Assembly (NCBI RefSeq): GCF_024868665.1
Contig: NC_079905.1
Span: 8,148,754 to 8,212,753 of the forward strand
Length of the DNA: 64,000 nt
Reading direction: 5' to 3'
From: Triplophysa rosa
Lineage: Eukaryota; Chordata; Actinopteri; Cypriniformes; Nemacheilidae
Each line of letters starts with the position of its first letter. Within the stretch, counting starts at the first letter, position 1. Of this stretch, positions 1-14,855 are shown piece after piece. Both the position numbers and the translations under genes were made by a program. The notes under the pieces are model-generated. The model had not been told where the DNA came from, searched no databases, and was given only the letters and a program-made list of their open reading frames with translations.

Positions 1-3913
<3,913 letters not shown>

Positions 3914-4089
3914 TCTCATCAAAGAGAAGGACCGTGTCCTTGCCTTTTTGCAGTTGTTTTGATGATTTTATGCTATTTTAAAACTACACCATTAAGAGTT
4001 GTTTTTACCAAAAAAGAGATTAATAATTATAATGTTTACTATGTTATTTTCTTACTGTATATGATATTAAATGAATTTTTTAATGTCAT

Positions 4090-4095
4090 AATAAA
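4090..4095 (+). terminator. Candidate poly(A) signal of krit1
   Basis: AATAAA lies 177 bp after the krit1 stop codon, with T-rich DNA after it. A second AATAAA-like motif occurs near 4138, so the exact cleavage site is open. Confidence 0.55.
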
Positions 4096-4276
4096 TTTGT
4101 GCTTTTGACAGTATTTGTAAATATGAATGACCATTTTAATAAAAAAATGTACACAAAGCATCTTCATAAATATTCTTTATTCTTTTACAATAGCAAAAAA
4201 GGGTAACGACTTTTTCACAATTAGTGAATTTTTTTTTGTCAAAAGGAATTATAACCATTTGTTTTTATAAGATTAT

Positions 4277-4692
4277 TTAAGTGATACTCCACTCAAAAAT
4301 GATAATACTGTCCTCTTCAAGTTGTTCCAAACCTGTATACATTTCTTTGTTCTGTTCAACACAAAGAAGGATATTTGGAAAAACGTTAGGAACTGACATT
4401 TCTGGACATCATAGGAAAAATTAAAATGGTAGTCAAAGGTGCCCCAGAACTGTGTGCTTTCCTAATTTCTTCTTCAAAATATCTCATTTTGTGTTCAGCA
4501 GAAAAAATATGATTCAATAGTTTTTCCTACTATGGTAGTCAATGATGTCCCAGAAATTTCAGTTGCTAAGTTTCTTCTAAATATCTTTCTCTGTGTTTAT
4601 CAGAACAAAGAAATTTATACGGGTTTGGAACAACTTGAGAGTGAGTGAATGAAGACAGAATTTTCATTTTTTTGGGTGAAGTATCCCTTTAA
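4277..4692. repeat. Angel-related MITE, long variant
   Basis: TTAA-bounded element of 416 bp with inverted ends. The left arm has TTGTTCCAAACCTGTATAC and the right arm its complement, and the centre holds several ATGGTAGTCAA-type blocks. The same long variant recurs at 60108-60524 and differs internally from the common short copies. Confidence 0.8.
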
Positions 4693-6319
4693 AAAAGCAT
4701 ATCTAGATTAAATACAATTTAAATACAACACTGCTCTCACTAACTATCTCTTCTGCTAATTCATTCATTCATCCTAACCCGGCGGGTGGGAGTATCTAAA
4801 TAAAACATCTATCATCACCCAGTAAAACTATGAGACAGATTCAGACAAAAGATCATGTCACTGAGCGGATTTACATCCACTATTGAAAACTGCTCTTGTC
4901 CTTTCCAAGATAAATGGCTTATTCTGAATTGTCACGCCAAGCTTAATAGCTGCTCATTCGGTCTCTGTTGTCATGTAGCGCTCCGCTCTACGGCTGTAAA
5001 ACGTAATCTTATTTTCACGTATGGCCCACTGAACACAGCCTAAAAGGTTACAGTATTTCAAGCAACGCATCCTTGGAATGTTATTTTATGTTTTACATAA
5101 TCCAATGCTTTCACACAATAAATTTATGAATAAACTGATGCTTCAACATATTTTATTTTTTCACTCTACATACGTAAAGAAGACCAGGATAAGTTGTAGC
5201 AACGATTGTAGAAGCATTTAAGGCTTTTTGAGTCAAACTGCACAAATGTGTTTTCTTGGTCACTACTAGCTCACAGTGTGACAACATGCCCCAGTAGTGG
5301 TCAAAGGGTAACTGTGTTTCTTTGTGTCCTTGGGAAAGAATTTTAGGTATGATATAAAAATCCTTTTAAAAAATAAACCTACCCTAAGAAGCAGGCTATT
5401 CATTGGAGTAAAATGTGTGACAGCTAGTCTTTGATTTCTCTTTCTTTCTTCTAATCTAGGTGGTGTATAAAAGATAACCATTTTTGCTGAGTGGACGTGT
5501 TTGACTCAATCGTCTCTCAGAATGTTCTCATCTTCCTTCACTCGCGTATTCCCCTGCTGCAGTCATTGCAGAGGACAGAACACTGGACTTCTGTTCCAGT
5601 TTCTACAGTGAGAGTGAAAAGTGTCTGTGGATTTTCCGTCCCTCAGAGAATTCCTTCACTTTATCCACAAAAGTGATAAAATCTCTCTCTCTCTCTCTCA
5701 GTAAACCGTCGAGTAACACGATGTCCACTCATTTGTTTGCGGTCCTGAAAGGGAGATCGTTGGACTGCTAAAACCGGCTGAAAAGTCAGACAAAACTTAG
5801 TGTAAAACAGAGACGGTGATGCCTTACAAAGCCACGACTGAGATCCTTCTCACACCCTATTTCTCACACAATACTTGAATGGGAGCTTAGAGGGGGAGAA
5901 TAAAAGAGGGAAGAAGAAAATGGGAGGGGATTCTTTTCAGTTCTTCAAAAGCAACAATAGTCTTTGTCTACAAGGTCCCTCCATTCTTATTGGGGTTACT
6001 GAAGGGGATGGGGTGGAGGGGGCGGGTTTGCCATAGTAACAGTGACAAAACAAGCGGGTCCCAGAGCAAGGAGACAGAGAGAGACAAAAAATGCTTCAAA
6101 TCCGGCACAGAATCTCTCTATCAATCTCTGCAATTCATCTGAGCGTTCAAGGAAGCAGACGGCGAGCCAAAGAAGGAACGCTTGTGTGAAAGGATGTGTG
6201 CAGCTTCACGTTTATAGAAGAAAAAGCTGATGAAAAACATTTGTTCCTTGGATGGACATTTGGATAAAGATATACCCTCTGTTATTTTTTATTAACGGTT
6301 ATTGCTGTTTTTTGATATC

Positions 6320-6830
6320 ATGAATGCAGACACTCAGTATGAGGACTCGGTGTCCATCATGGTTCTGGAGAACATCAAGAACAGACTGCTACATGCCTTC
6401 AGAACAACAGCAGAACCAAGAGCCTCCACCGGGACGGCTTATCCCATCGGAAAGACTTTCCAAGTCAATGAAGAACTTCGAAGGGCCAAAATTGATGGAG
6501 CCATAACATGGTTAAGATCAGAGTTGGTATGTGTTGAACATTAAATGATGCTTTTATAAGAATATCATTGTTAGAATAGTCAACATGATGTGTTCTTGTT
6601 GGTTGGCTGGGAAATATACGCATATAGTTCATCCACCTGTTCTGTGTGTGCGTGTAAATGAATGGCTCATCTGTTGCTCTCTGTTTAACATGCAGCTAGA
6701 GATGCGCTCTCAGGACCGACAGCTCGCTCAGACTCTGCTGGGACTTAACAAAGAGATTCAGAGGCTCAGACGAGAGAACGGATGCTTGCTTTCGGAGCCT
6801 GACAGCAGTGACCACACAGAGGAGATGTGA
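6320..6830 (+). CDS. aard: AARD-like protein (AARD/FAM167 family), two exons
   Basis: Exons are 6320-6526 and 6696-6830, joined by a phase-0 GT-AG intron; the product is 113 residues. ATG 6320 is the first ATG of the frame (MNADTQYEDS). The N-terminal LENIKNRLLHAFRTT resembles the amphipathic helix near the start of human AARD. The C-terminal half (IDGAITWLRSEL, then LEMRSQDRQLAQTLLGLNKE) is the family coiled-coil signature, and the tail is acidic. The AARD call rests on this similarity and on linkage to UTP23 and EIF3H, which neighbour AARD in human. The function of the family is poorly known; AARD is linked mainly to testis and gonad expression. It is shorter than human AARD (about 155 residues), which has an extra alanine-rich stretch. 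The alternative is a FAM167 paralogue. Confidence 0.78.
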
Positions 6831-8471
6831 ATCAGACTTGTGTCATATTGAGAGAGATATGTGAGAGAGACAGTGATGTGCATTATTCTACCTGTTTGTT
6901 GAGTTAATGGTGATCTCTTTAGGAGAGGCTAAGGTGTTTTCTTTAGGAGGAATAAGGATGCTTGCCAAAATCAGTGTTTTATACCTTTCTATGATAAATG
7001 AGCGAATTGTTTGCGATTACAAAAATATTTTGACCATTTTTATTTTTCCTGGCACTTTGCAAGCACTTTTCTAATATCTGTCTTGTGAGGCCCCTGCAGG
7101 GAACCAATCACTTTCAAGTTTTCATGTTTTTGCATAATGTAATAATTATTGCACTATTACAAGAAATTAAGTTGGCATAGTGAGAATAAGTGTATGGAAC
7201 CTGTACCAAGGCCTTTAGAAGGCACTGTCAATCAAAATTCGTTCTTGTTTATACCCAAAACAACAAAGATGCCTTAAGAAGGCTGGAGAAGATAGACACT
7301 GTCTTTTTATGAGCATGTTTGGTATAAACACATTTTATATAATAGATTTTTCTATAGAATGCCCATATCTGATATGTTTTCCACTGATTGTGGGATTTTA
7401 AGGCTGTCTGATGTACAGCACATCATCATCGGTTTAGTAAAATGTCTTTGGTTTGTTTCATGATGAAATGACAACTCAACACATTATTTGGGAGTTTAGT
7501 TTTATTACACTAATCTGACTTTCATGCTAAATTAAAGTATGTCATATCACTGGTGATATTTGTCCCATAAGCTTTACATTATCAGTGAATAGTTTTTCAC
7601 ATCTTCATTTAAAAAAATGTTTCATGCCATATCAATCCTTTCATCACTACAGTGGACAGCCATTTAAAACAACATTCCTTGTGTAAACATGAGTTTTAAG
7701 TGAATCATCCAATACCATGTCATCATTTTCAGTGGAAAATGAAAAGTGTGTAAAAAAGTTTTGAGACTTAAGAGCAATAAAAGAAAATATCCTAACTGGT
7801 TGTCATAATTCTCACATGAAAGGGTTAAAGTCACGACTGTCAGAATGCAGTTGAATTGTGTTGTAATGTTTATTAAACTACATTCAATATCTGACAGTCC
7901 CCATTTCATTCGCTGCCAGCGGACAGCAGGGTTCATTTACTCACACAAAGACTGTTCTGTATATGATTCAATGACTGAATCAAAGAGAGGGTTGGTCCAC
8001 CATATGAAGTCTTTGCAAGTCATTGATCACATGAAGAGTATTATGTCTCTTAATATTCACAGCCGATTTCATTTATGTGGATATGTGTCCATACTGACCG
8101 TGTGGAGGAATGCTGGAAACTGTTTTACCTAACCCTAACAGTTATCATGAGGTAAAATTTCCTCATGTACAGAAAACACTGTTTTGAGGTGAACAAAACA
8201 GGTGTATTACTCATACATTCAGGTGAGCAAATAGCGGTCTATTGCTAGACCTTGTCATTCATCTTTCATGATTCCATTTCTACCATTTCATAAGTTAAAG
8301 GGCTCATAAGGTTTGCTTTCATCTTATCATACGAAACTGTTTTTACATAAAAACAAACATACTTTAAGTTTTTAAACTTCAATTCATCCAATGTCCCAAG
8401 ATGGAACAATGTGCGATGTTCACTCTGATGGTGTATTGAACAAGCACATCACTGATCTGGACTCAAAGATT
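6831..8471. other. Region between the convergent aard and FAM167-like genes (3'UTRs likely)
   Basis: Both neighbours end here. A candidate AATAAA for the + strand gene is at 7776-7781. The DNA is AT-rich and I saw no coding potential or clear transposon ends. ORFs on both strands here have no family resemblance. Confidence 0.55.
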
Positions 8472-11400
8472 TCAGGGCACAGAACTGCGTCTGCTAAAAG
8501 CCCGTTTCGGCAGATAGCCAAGGGGAACGGGGCTCATACATGTGGCAAAGGAGCAGGTAGAAGGATAAAAGCACATTTCTCCAGAGAAGGAAGACATGCT
8601 GCTGCCTCCGCCCTCACTTCCTGAGTCCCAGTATGGCTCCACCTCCTCTTCTTCTTCTGTGGCTTTTGCGCACTCCTGCTTCAGTTCCTGAATGCCGTCA
8701 TGGAGATCCATCAGCTGGCGAATCAGAGCCTGGTCCTGAGAACGCATCTCCATCTACAACGCAGAACATTCAATGTTTTAACTTTTTGATATTTGTGTAA
8801 AAATAAATGATGTTAAATTATAATAAAATAATTTAAAATAAAGAGTATTTTAAAGAGTAGCCTATGTTAGACACAACACATTCAGTTTGTCAGCTAGTTA
8901 AGGCAACATCACACTTTACAAATACAGTAAAACAACCTTCAGCAATAAAAAAGATAACCTCAACAAAACTGCAATATCCGAACTCAAAGGCTTTATGGTT
9001 TCATAAATAACCCTTAATATCCTTTAACATTCCACAGGAAATTGTACTTTTAAGAACCTTTGACTGAAAGGTTCTTTGTGAAACCTAAACTGTTTCTTAT
9101 ATGGCGTTGTTCTTGTGAGGATCTTTTTAATATGACAGTTATGACATTCAAGGACTCTTAACAAAACGACCTGTGCGAACGTCAAATTCAAAGTTATAAT
9201 AATTACTACCAGATTTCAGCACCATCAGGCCACGTTTAAGGTATTACGCTGACTGAGTTCTTGTATTTGCATTCACCAATGCAGCAGTTGAAAGTATTTC
9301 AGTCGGGTAATGTTTTTTTCAGATGCAAATGTCTTTCCTTCTTTCTGTTCTTTGTATTGGAGACTGTGGCAGTCTAACTGGATGCTGTGAAAGAAAATAA
9401 TATCCTGTATTCCTGCACATGTCGAGCCTATCTGACTGCGCAAAGAACCAAACAAAGAGCATTCCTGCCAAAAATGTCTCTATTCACTGCACAGCTAGAC
9501 ATCTGATGAAACCTCATGTCTGATGCTGTTAAGCAAAATAAATGAAATGAAAGAGAAATGTGCATGTCGTATTTTTTTTTTTAATATGAGTTTCCTTTTT
9601 CATTGTAACATATTGAGGTATTGGACCATGGCTTCAGAAGCCTGTTTTTAATATGATTTTCTATAGGACAAAACAAAACACAACAGCACTGTTTACACGG
9701 CGTGATGAAGGATTTGTGTAAATGCTGACTGGAGGTAACTTATGAAATGTGTGAGAGGTCAGTAAAACCATATGTGGATTATGTTAAAGGGGTCATATGG
9801 CGCGAACACGTGTTTTTCTGTGTCTTTGGTGTATGCATGCATTAGACACGTAAAATTTCAAAAATGAAAGTGTGTGAACAAAAGATGCATTCTATCTAAA
9901 AGCGAATGTTCACCCAGACCTGCCTGAAACGCCTCGTGTAACCACACCCCCACAAATCTACTTCAGTTCGTGGTATGATTTGACTAAGACCGCACAAATG
10001 ATGTTCCAAATATGGTAAGAGGTGTTACATTTCCGTCACACACTTGAAGTATTCGGCCAATCACTATGCACTTGTTAACTGGCCAATCATAGCACACTTC
10101 GCTTTTCAGAGCGATGACCTTTGTAAAAAATCCATGAGTTTCAGAGAGGCTGGGCAAAGAGGAGATACAAACATGCACGATATGTGGAAAGTACAGCGTT
10201 TTTGAACCTTAAATCGTGTATACACATTGCATTACATCTAAAACAAACAATAATATTCATTTTAGCCTTGTCATATCACCCCTTTAAGGCTGAAAACGAG
10301 GAACAATGGGACCACTGGGCAGACATGTTGCCCCCTCTTTCACTGAATTTCACTGAAGTGGAATAAATGAGACGTGCAACACACAAAACAGTAAACAGCC
10401 CAATGGCATTTACACAGACTGAATTATAGTAATGTAAGCATGGTAAAGATCAACTCAGTTATGACATCAATAACATTTGAACTCACTATTTTTAAAGCCT
10501 GATATGTAATCTTTAAGGTTTCTCTAAGATATATATATTTTTGGATGTCTTGTTATATGTTTTTGTTTCATTGTAGTGTAAATAAAAATAAAATAAAATA
10601 GAGATCATGTAAAAAAAATGAAAGCCTGATGACATCATCAAGATGAAACACTTTTTAATGATCTAAGTTTAAAATCACAGAACTATGGAAATGATCAACA
10701 TTAACCAATGACACTTTTAAAACGATCCTCCTTATAAAAGCTTCTTGTAGTGTCTTTTGTGCAGAATGTTGCCATGACAAGTCACCAGTACAAAGGCTTT
10801 AAATGCCAAGCAATATATCTAACGGAGAATAGCCCTACTTAGAATTTAACCCTTGAGTGGTTGTAACGGTCACAACATGCATGTTAATGACTTGATGGCC
10901 ATAACTATTCATGAGAGAATAAAACAAGTTGACGTTTGATTTTATTGAAGCTGAAATGACCTGCACCTATGACAATAGACATACAAGTATCATTGTCACT
11001 TACACAAACACACATATATGCTTACCACCTAGGACATCCACTATACAGATCACATTATTGAAAGTATAAAAATTTGAATTTATGCCTGATTCATGTTAAG
11101 ATAAAGAAACAGCATCAAACATATTCATTGCCAAAACAATTAAAAATATATATTTCACCAGTTTATGCATCCCTGGAAATCAAACCCCTTAACTTCTGTC
11201 ATCATTTACTCACCCTCTTGTCATTTCAAACCTGTATGACTTTCTTCTGCAGAACACAAAAGAAGATATTTTGAAAAATGTTGTTAACCGGCACCCATTC
11301 ACTTGCACTGGTTCTGTGTCCATACAATAGAAGTGAATGGGGGCCAGTGCTTTTTAGTTAAAGTAACCAACTTTCTTCAAAATATCTACTTTTGTGTTCT

Positions 11401-12013
11401 GCAGAGGAAAAAAAGTCATAAATGTTTGAAATGACAAGAGGGTGAGTAAATGATGACAGATTTCTTTGGGTGAACTATCACTTTAAGATATAGGAAAAGT
11501 AAAAAATGAAAATGTAATAACCATTGAAATATTGCATAATGCATCTATTTTCAATTTAAAAGGGATGACAGATTTTATCGACGCTACTTATTGCAACAAA
11601 AAAAATATGATTTATCTAAAATATGTCTCTTTTGAACTACACTCTAAAAACAGTGGTGTTAAAAATAACAATTTTTATGTTCAGTTAACTTGTGTTAAAA
11701 ATCAACACAAAATGTGTTAAATATAATAACACAAACAATGTGTTGAAATTTAACACATCCATTTTAAGAGTGTATATATAATGTAAACATATAGGGAAAC
11801 AAAACTATCCCATGTCTTTTAAAAAGAAAATCTTACCAGCTCTTTTCTCAGCCAGGCCAGAGCAGTCTCAATGTCCAACCGGTCTGCATCCCTTTCCCCT
11901 CTGCACACCTCCTGAGATGAAGATGAGTCCATGCACCTCACTGCTGATGCGCATTGATCAAAAGAAGTGTCTTTACAGGAGAAATCCCTCAGTCTGGTAA
12001 GAACAACTTCCAT
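8472..12013 (-). CDS. FAM167/AARD-family protein, two exons
   Basis: On the minus strand exon 1 is 12013-11837 (59 codons, ATG at 12013). It is followed by a donor GTAAGA, an intron of about 3.1 kb and exon 2 at 8753-8472, giving 152 residues. The conserved core is IETALAWLRKEL at the end of exon 1 and MEMRSQDQALIRQLMDLHDG at the start of exon 2; human FAM167A has the near-identical core [20 protein letters not shown]. An acidic run (EEEEEVEP), a Gly/Ser-rich stretch and a basic tail ending SRRSSVP follow. The basic C-terminus recalls the SRRFSLC end of FAM167A, while the N-terminal part is short and not recognised. The intron sits at the same codon boundary and phase as in the aard gene 5 kb away, so the two share a common origin. 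Biochemical function is not established from sequence. It could be an AARD duplicate or a separate FAM167 clade. Confidence 0.85.
9784..10287. repeat. TTAA-bounded MITE with GGGGTCATAT ends
   Basis: The left end TTAAAGGGGTCATATGGC and right end TCATATCACCCCTTTAA are inverted repeats. At 504 bp it is a different family from the Angel-like copies. TTAA at both edges fits a piggyBac- or Kolobok-type target site. Confidence 0.75.
11189..11486. repeat. Angel-like MITE, left end damaged
   Basis: Typical interior (TCATTTCAAACCTGTATGAC and its complement) and intact right end GGTGAACTATCACTTTAA. The left GTTCACCC end is missing. Confidence 0.8.
11638..11774. repeat. Small MITE with ACACTCTAAAA inverted ends
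   Basis: TACACTCTAAAAA at the left and TTTTAAGAGTGTA at the right form inverted ends around AACACA/TGTGTT repeats. The outermost bases are TA, as expected for a TA target site. Confidence 0.7.
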
Positions 12014-12260
12014 TGTTTTTAAATAAAATTGCAGCTGATCAAGAGAAAGCTTTCTTTTCTAAGTCTTCCAGTCAGCTGTAAGATACACAGCTCTGTCACT
12101 TTTTTAATTTTCTATCACCTGTCACTCAGAGAGCTAATCTTCACTACCAGTGAGTCCGCTCTGGGACAGACACTTAAAGCACACCCCTCCCTCCCATAAA
12201 TGCTCACACAAACATGCTCATTTTGCATTCAGTATAAGTCAGTGTTCATGTGCGAGTGAA

Positions 12261-12328
12261 TGACGTAGAAAATGACGTCAGCCATGCCTATAGTACTTTG
12301 TTTTTTTATGCACATGAACAAATGACGT
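12261..12328. promoter_or_regulatory. Cluster of CRE-type TGACGT motifs upstream of the FAM167-like gene
   Basis: TGACGT occurs at 12261-12266, as the full palindrome TGACGTCA at 12273-12280, and again at 12323-12328. These lie 250-315 bp upstream of the minus-strand start codon. The palindrome is the consensus site for CREB/ATF factors; actual binding is inferred. Confidence 0.45.
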
Positions 12329-13359
12329 GTGGATGTGATGTTGCCATGGCTTTCCAGGAAGTACTAGTGAAGACAACTGGTGTCTATGGAATGTCCTTGG
12401 CAGTATCTGGACAGTAAATAGCAAGAACTGAGTGGACTTCTGGCAATTTGTTTTGGGAACAGGTAGACATGCATAAACAGGGAGACATTACTACTGATAA
12501 AATGTTTTCTTTGATTTTATGTTTTATTGACAAATGTTAGTAATAACCAGCCTAGTGAGGTTATTTTCCCTCTCACAATCAGAGCTATTCATCAAACTGT
12601 CTATGAGGGGAAATTAAACTCACCGGCTTTGTGAACCCTTTATTTAAACTCTGACGAACACAACCGCACAGGCAGCCATGTGGAGCCGCATGCTGCCCTG
12701 TGCTCCCTGTTTCCTCTAGCAACCGGCACAAATAAGCAATACAACTAAGTCGGGATAAAAATAGAAGTGACATAATTAAAGCTTTATATAAAACCACAGA
12801 TCAAAAAACAAAGGTTTTTAGATGTTTATCTGACATTAGAGGCTTTTCAAAAAGACAGAATGGGACCAATTCTTTTTTTTAGTAATTAAACGGGAGTCAA
12901 ATTTAACATCCTTCTAGTGCTCTGTTAGCCAAATAGTAGTATCCATACGGGACCATCCATCTCTCTGCTATGCCAAAAAAATCTAGCTTTAAACCGAAGT
13001 AGCTCTCGATGCAATACTTAAATCAAAAGTCTTACATCATATACAACCTTTTGTTCAATTTAAGACTTTAGAAGACTGACACATTTTTGGAGATGAGTTC
13101 ATGAGAGCCTAAAGATTGGAGGCTGCAACACCCTCTTGTGGTAAGAAAGCACACAAAGTCCAGTAAAAGCTCCCTCTAAACCCCCTTCAAAATTACATTC
13201 TTAATGTCCCCAAACTTTTACATTTACCATAAAAGAGTTTTCCCAATGCACCCTAAATAAAAATGGCTGTTATCATTGAATAATTTATGTCCACACATAA
13301 AGCCCACTTTACAAATACACAATATCTCAACCTGTATACTGAACTTCCACAAACACTTG

Positions 13360-13365
13360 TTTATT
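13360..13365 (-). terminator. Candidate poly(A) signal of utp23
   Basis: TTTATT on the + strand reads AATAAA on the minus strand, about 95 bp after the utp23 stop codon. Confidence 0.5.
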
Positions 13366-13460
13366 AGACAAACCAAGCAGTTTGCTGGTAAATATGGATG
13401 GTCATTGAAACGTCTATACAATAAATGACATTCTTTAAAATATGAATGTGGAGTTTGACT

Positions 13461-14391
13461 CTAGGTAGTTGTGGGGTTTTTGTTGACTGTTGCCATCTCT
13501 CCCCCAGCAATCTTTCGTTTCTTGTGTCGACTCCGTTTTTTTCTCTCTCCATCAGTCTTTTTAGGCTGTTGTTGCATTGGTTTCGTCTTTTTCTTCAGGC
13601 AGCTAAGAGGGTTTGGGTTGTTAGATTTTCTTTTGCGTTTCTTGCCTCTTTTCTCCTCACCATCTTTGCTGAGGCCCTGCTTCTCTTTAAGACTCTGGAT
13701 GCTTTTTTGTTGGGATGAGCTCACTATTTCACCCAGCTGAACAGCTTCTATGTGCTTCAGTGTAGAAGCAGAGGGTTTGTCTAGAACCATGGTGTTCAGG
13801 ATAATGTAGAGCAGGGGAACCCCTGGGATCTTCTTCAGGGCTGTAGTTAACTCTGGATCCTAAGAATAAGGATTAGAGTGCATTATTAGATTTGATCATT
13901 TTACATTGTGTTGTACTTATTTCACAATTCTACAGAAGTACCAACCTGTGTTGCAATGAAGTAGTGGTGTGGATTTGTCTCCCCAAGCATTGAAAGCAAA
14001 CACTGTGAGGCAGGTAGTGGTTCTTTGGTGTGTTTGCAGTTCCTGATTTGAAATCTCTGTAAAATGAGTTTTGCTCCATACAGTTCCTTCGGAAGAGACT
14101 CAAGTTCCTTCAGTGCACAGCTGCAAAGAACGGTGCAAACACGTCACTAAATCACAAATTAAACTGAGACATTAAAACTTAAATTACAATATTATAAACT
14201 TACTTCGTGGTACAGAGGTGAACCTCTCCCATGAGATACTTTGGCAACTGTTCTTTAATTTGTATCTTATTCTTCAGCGCTGCTTGACAAAATGTCCCAT
14301 CTAGTAATACTTGGAAAGGTTGCCGAAAGCTAAAGTTGTACTTATAAAAAGTGATGCTTTTCTTCGCATGCTTCTGACGTTTTATCTTCAT
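13461..14391 (-). CDS. utp23: utp23, small-subunit processome component (PIN-like fold)
   Basis: UTP23 is a nucleolar protein of the 90S pre-ribosome; in yeast and human it binds the snR30/U17 snoRNP and is needed for early 18S rRNA processing. Minus-strand exons are 14391-14204, 14120-13946 and 13859-13461, with introns in phase 2 then phase 0 and GT-AG ends, giving 253 residues (human 249). The start MKIKRQKHAKKSITFY matches the family N-terminus. The PIN-like part includes LLDGTFCQAALKNKIQIKEQ, NPHHYFIATQ and GVPLLYIILNTMVLDKPS. Cys and His residues of the family zinc site are seen (LCTTNCALKE, RNCKH, SQCLL). The C-terminus is Lys/Arg-rich and includes the family motif NPNPLSCLKKK, as expected for a nucleolar RNA-binding tail. 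It is divergently paired with eif3h, as in human. Confidence 0.97.
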
Positions 14392-14855
14392 TATGACTCT
14401 TTAATAGCTAATTATGAACTTAGACAGTTAGTACGAAAATATCCGAAGTAAATCGTAAATAAAATCGAAACGTATAAACTTCGCGATTCTTTAAATCATT
14501 GGTTTATGCAAGTATGTCAATAAAACGACGTGCGTAACTCATGCTCATGCCACACGCATGGTACCAACGTAGTAACAGTAAATAGTTACCGGGTAGAAAA
14601 CGGTCTACTTATTACAAACCACATGCGCTTATAGTCCAGTTGAAATAAATGCTACTTTTTATAAATTACCATTTAATATATATTCTAATATTTAAATAAA
14701 TTAAAAACAATTAGATCCAGATATCCCGAATTGTGTTGAATGACTCACTCTAGGAACCGTACACTATGCTTTATGTTTCCTTGACTCCGATCGCAGCTGC
14801 ACGCTCACCGGAAGTCGCTTGTTTAACGGTCTACTTTCTCCGGACCCGCGTAAAG
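14392..14855. promoter_or_regulatory. Bidirectional utp23/eif3h promoter region
   Basis: 464 bp separate the two divergent start codons. No TATA box is seen at a useful distance. ACCGGAAGT at 14807-14815 is a classic ETS/GABP-type site of housekeeping promoters. The same head-to-head order occurs in human. Confidence 0.7.
14834..14841 (+). promoter_or_regulatory. TOP-like pyrimidine tract before eif3h
   Basis: CTTTCTCC followed by GG lies 14 nt before the ATG. If transcription starts at its C, the mRNA would have a 5' terminal oligopyrimidine motif, as many translation-factor mRNAs do, and a leader of about 22 nt. The start site itself is inferred. Confidence 0.45.

Larger units (their letters stand above)
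3914..6319. other. krit1 3'UTR and intergenic region before aard
   Basis: After the krit1 stop there is a candidate polyadenylation signal AATAAA at 4090-4095. Then come a TTAA-bounded MITE (4277-4692), AT-rich DNA without coding signal, a CT run at 5683-5700, and a purine-rich stretch with a GC box (GGGGGCGGGT, 6018-6027). The GC box lies about 300 bp before the aard start codon and may belong to its promoter or 5'UTR. No convincing extra exon was seen. Confidence 0.6.
8754..11836. other. Intron of the FAM167-like gene
   Basis: About 3.1 kb without coding signal. It contains three mobile elements (9784-10287, 11189-11486, 11638-11774) and AT-rich unique-looking DNA. Confidence 0.7.
12014..13460. 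other. 5' flank of the FAM167-like gene and 3' flank of utp23
   Basis: The first 350 bp upstream of the FAM167-like start carry three TGACGT motifs. The remainder is AT-rich, with no exon-like pattern and no clear repeats. A minus-strand AATAAA at 13365-13360 may serve utp23. Confidence 0.6.

Noticed and set aside
6302..6319. Upstream extension of the aard frame
   Set aside because: The extra codons have no ATG; the first ATG is at 6320.
8391..8624. Plus-strand 77-residue frame
   Set aside because: Antisense shadow of the FAM167-like exon 2.
13446..13740. Plus-strand frames of about 90 residues rich in Phe and Leu
   Set aside because: They are the opposite strand of the Lys-rich third exon of utp23.
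14766..14855. In-frame upstream extension of eif3h exon 1
   Set aside because: No ATG in this frame fits the family N-terminus; MSSRKETGS at 14856 matches the human MASRKEG start.
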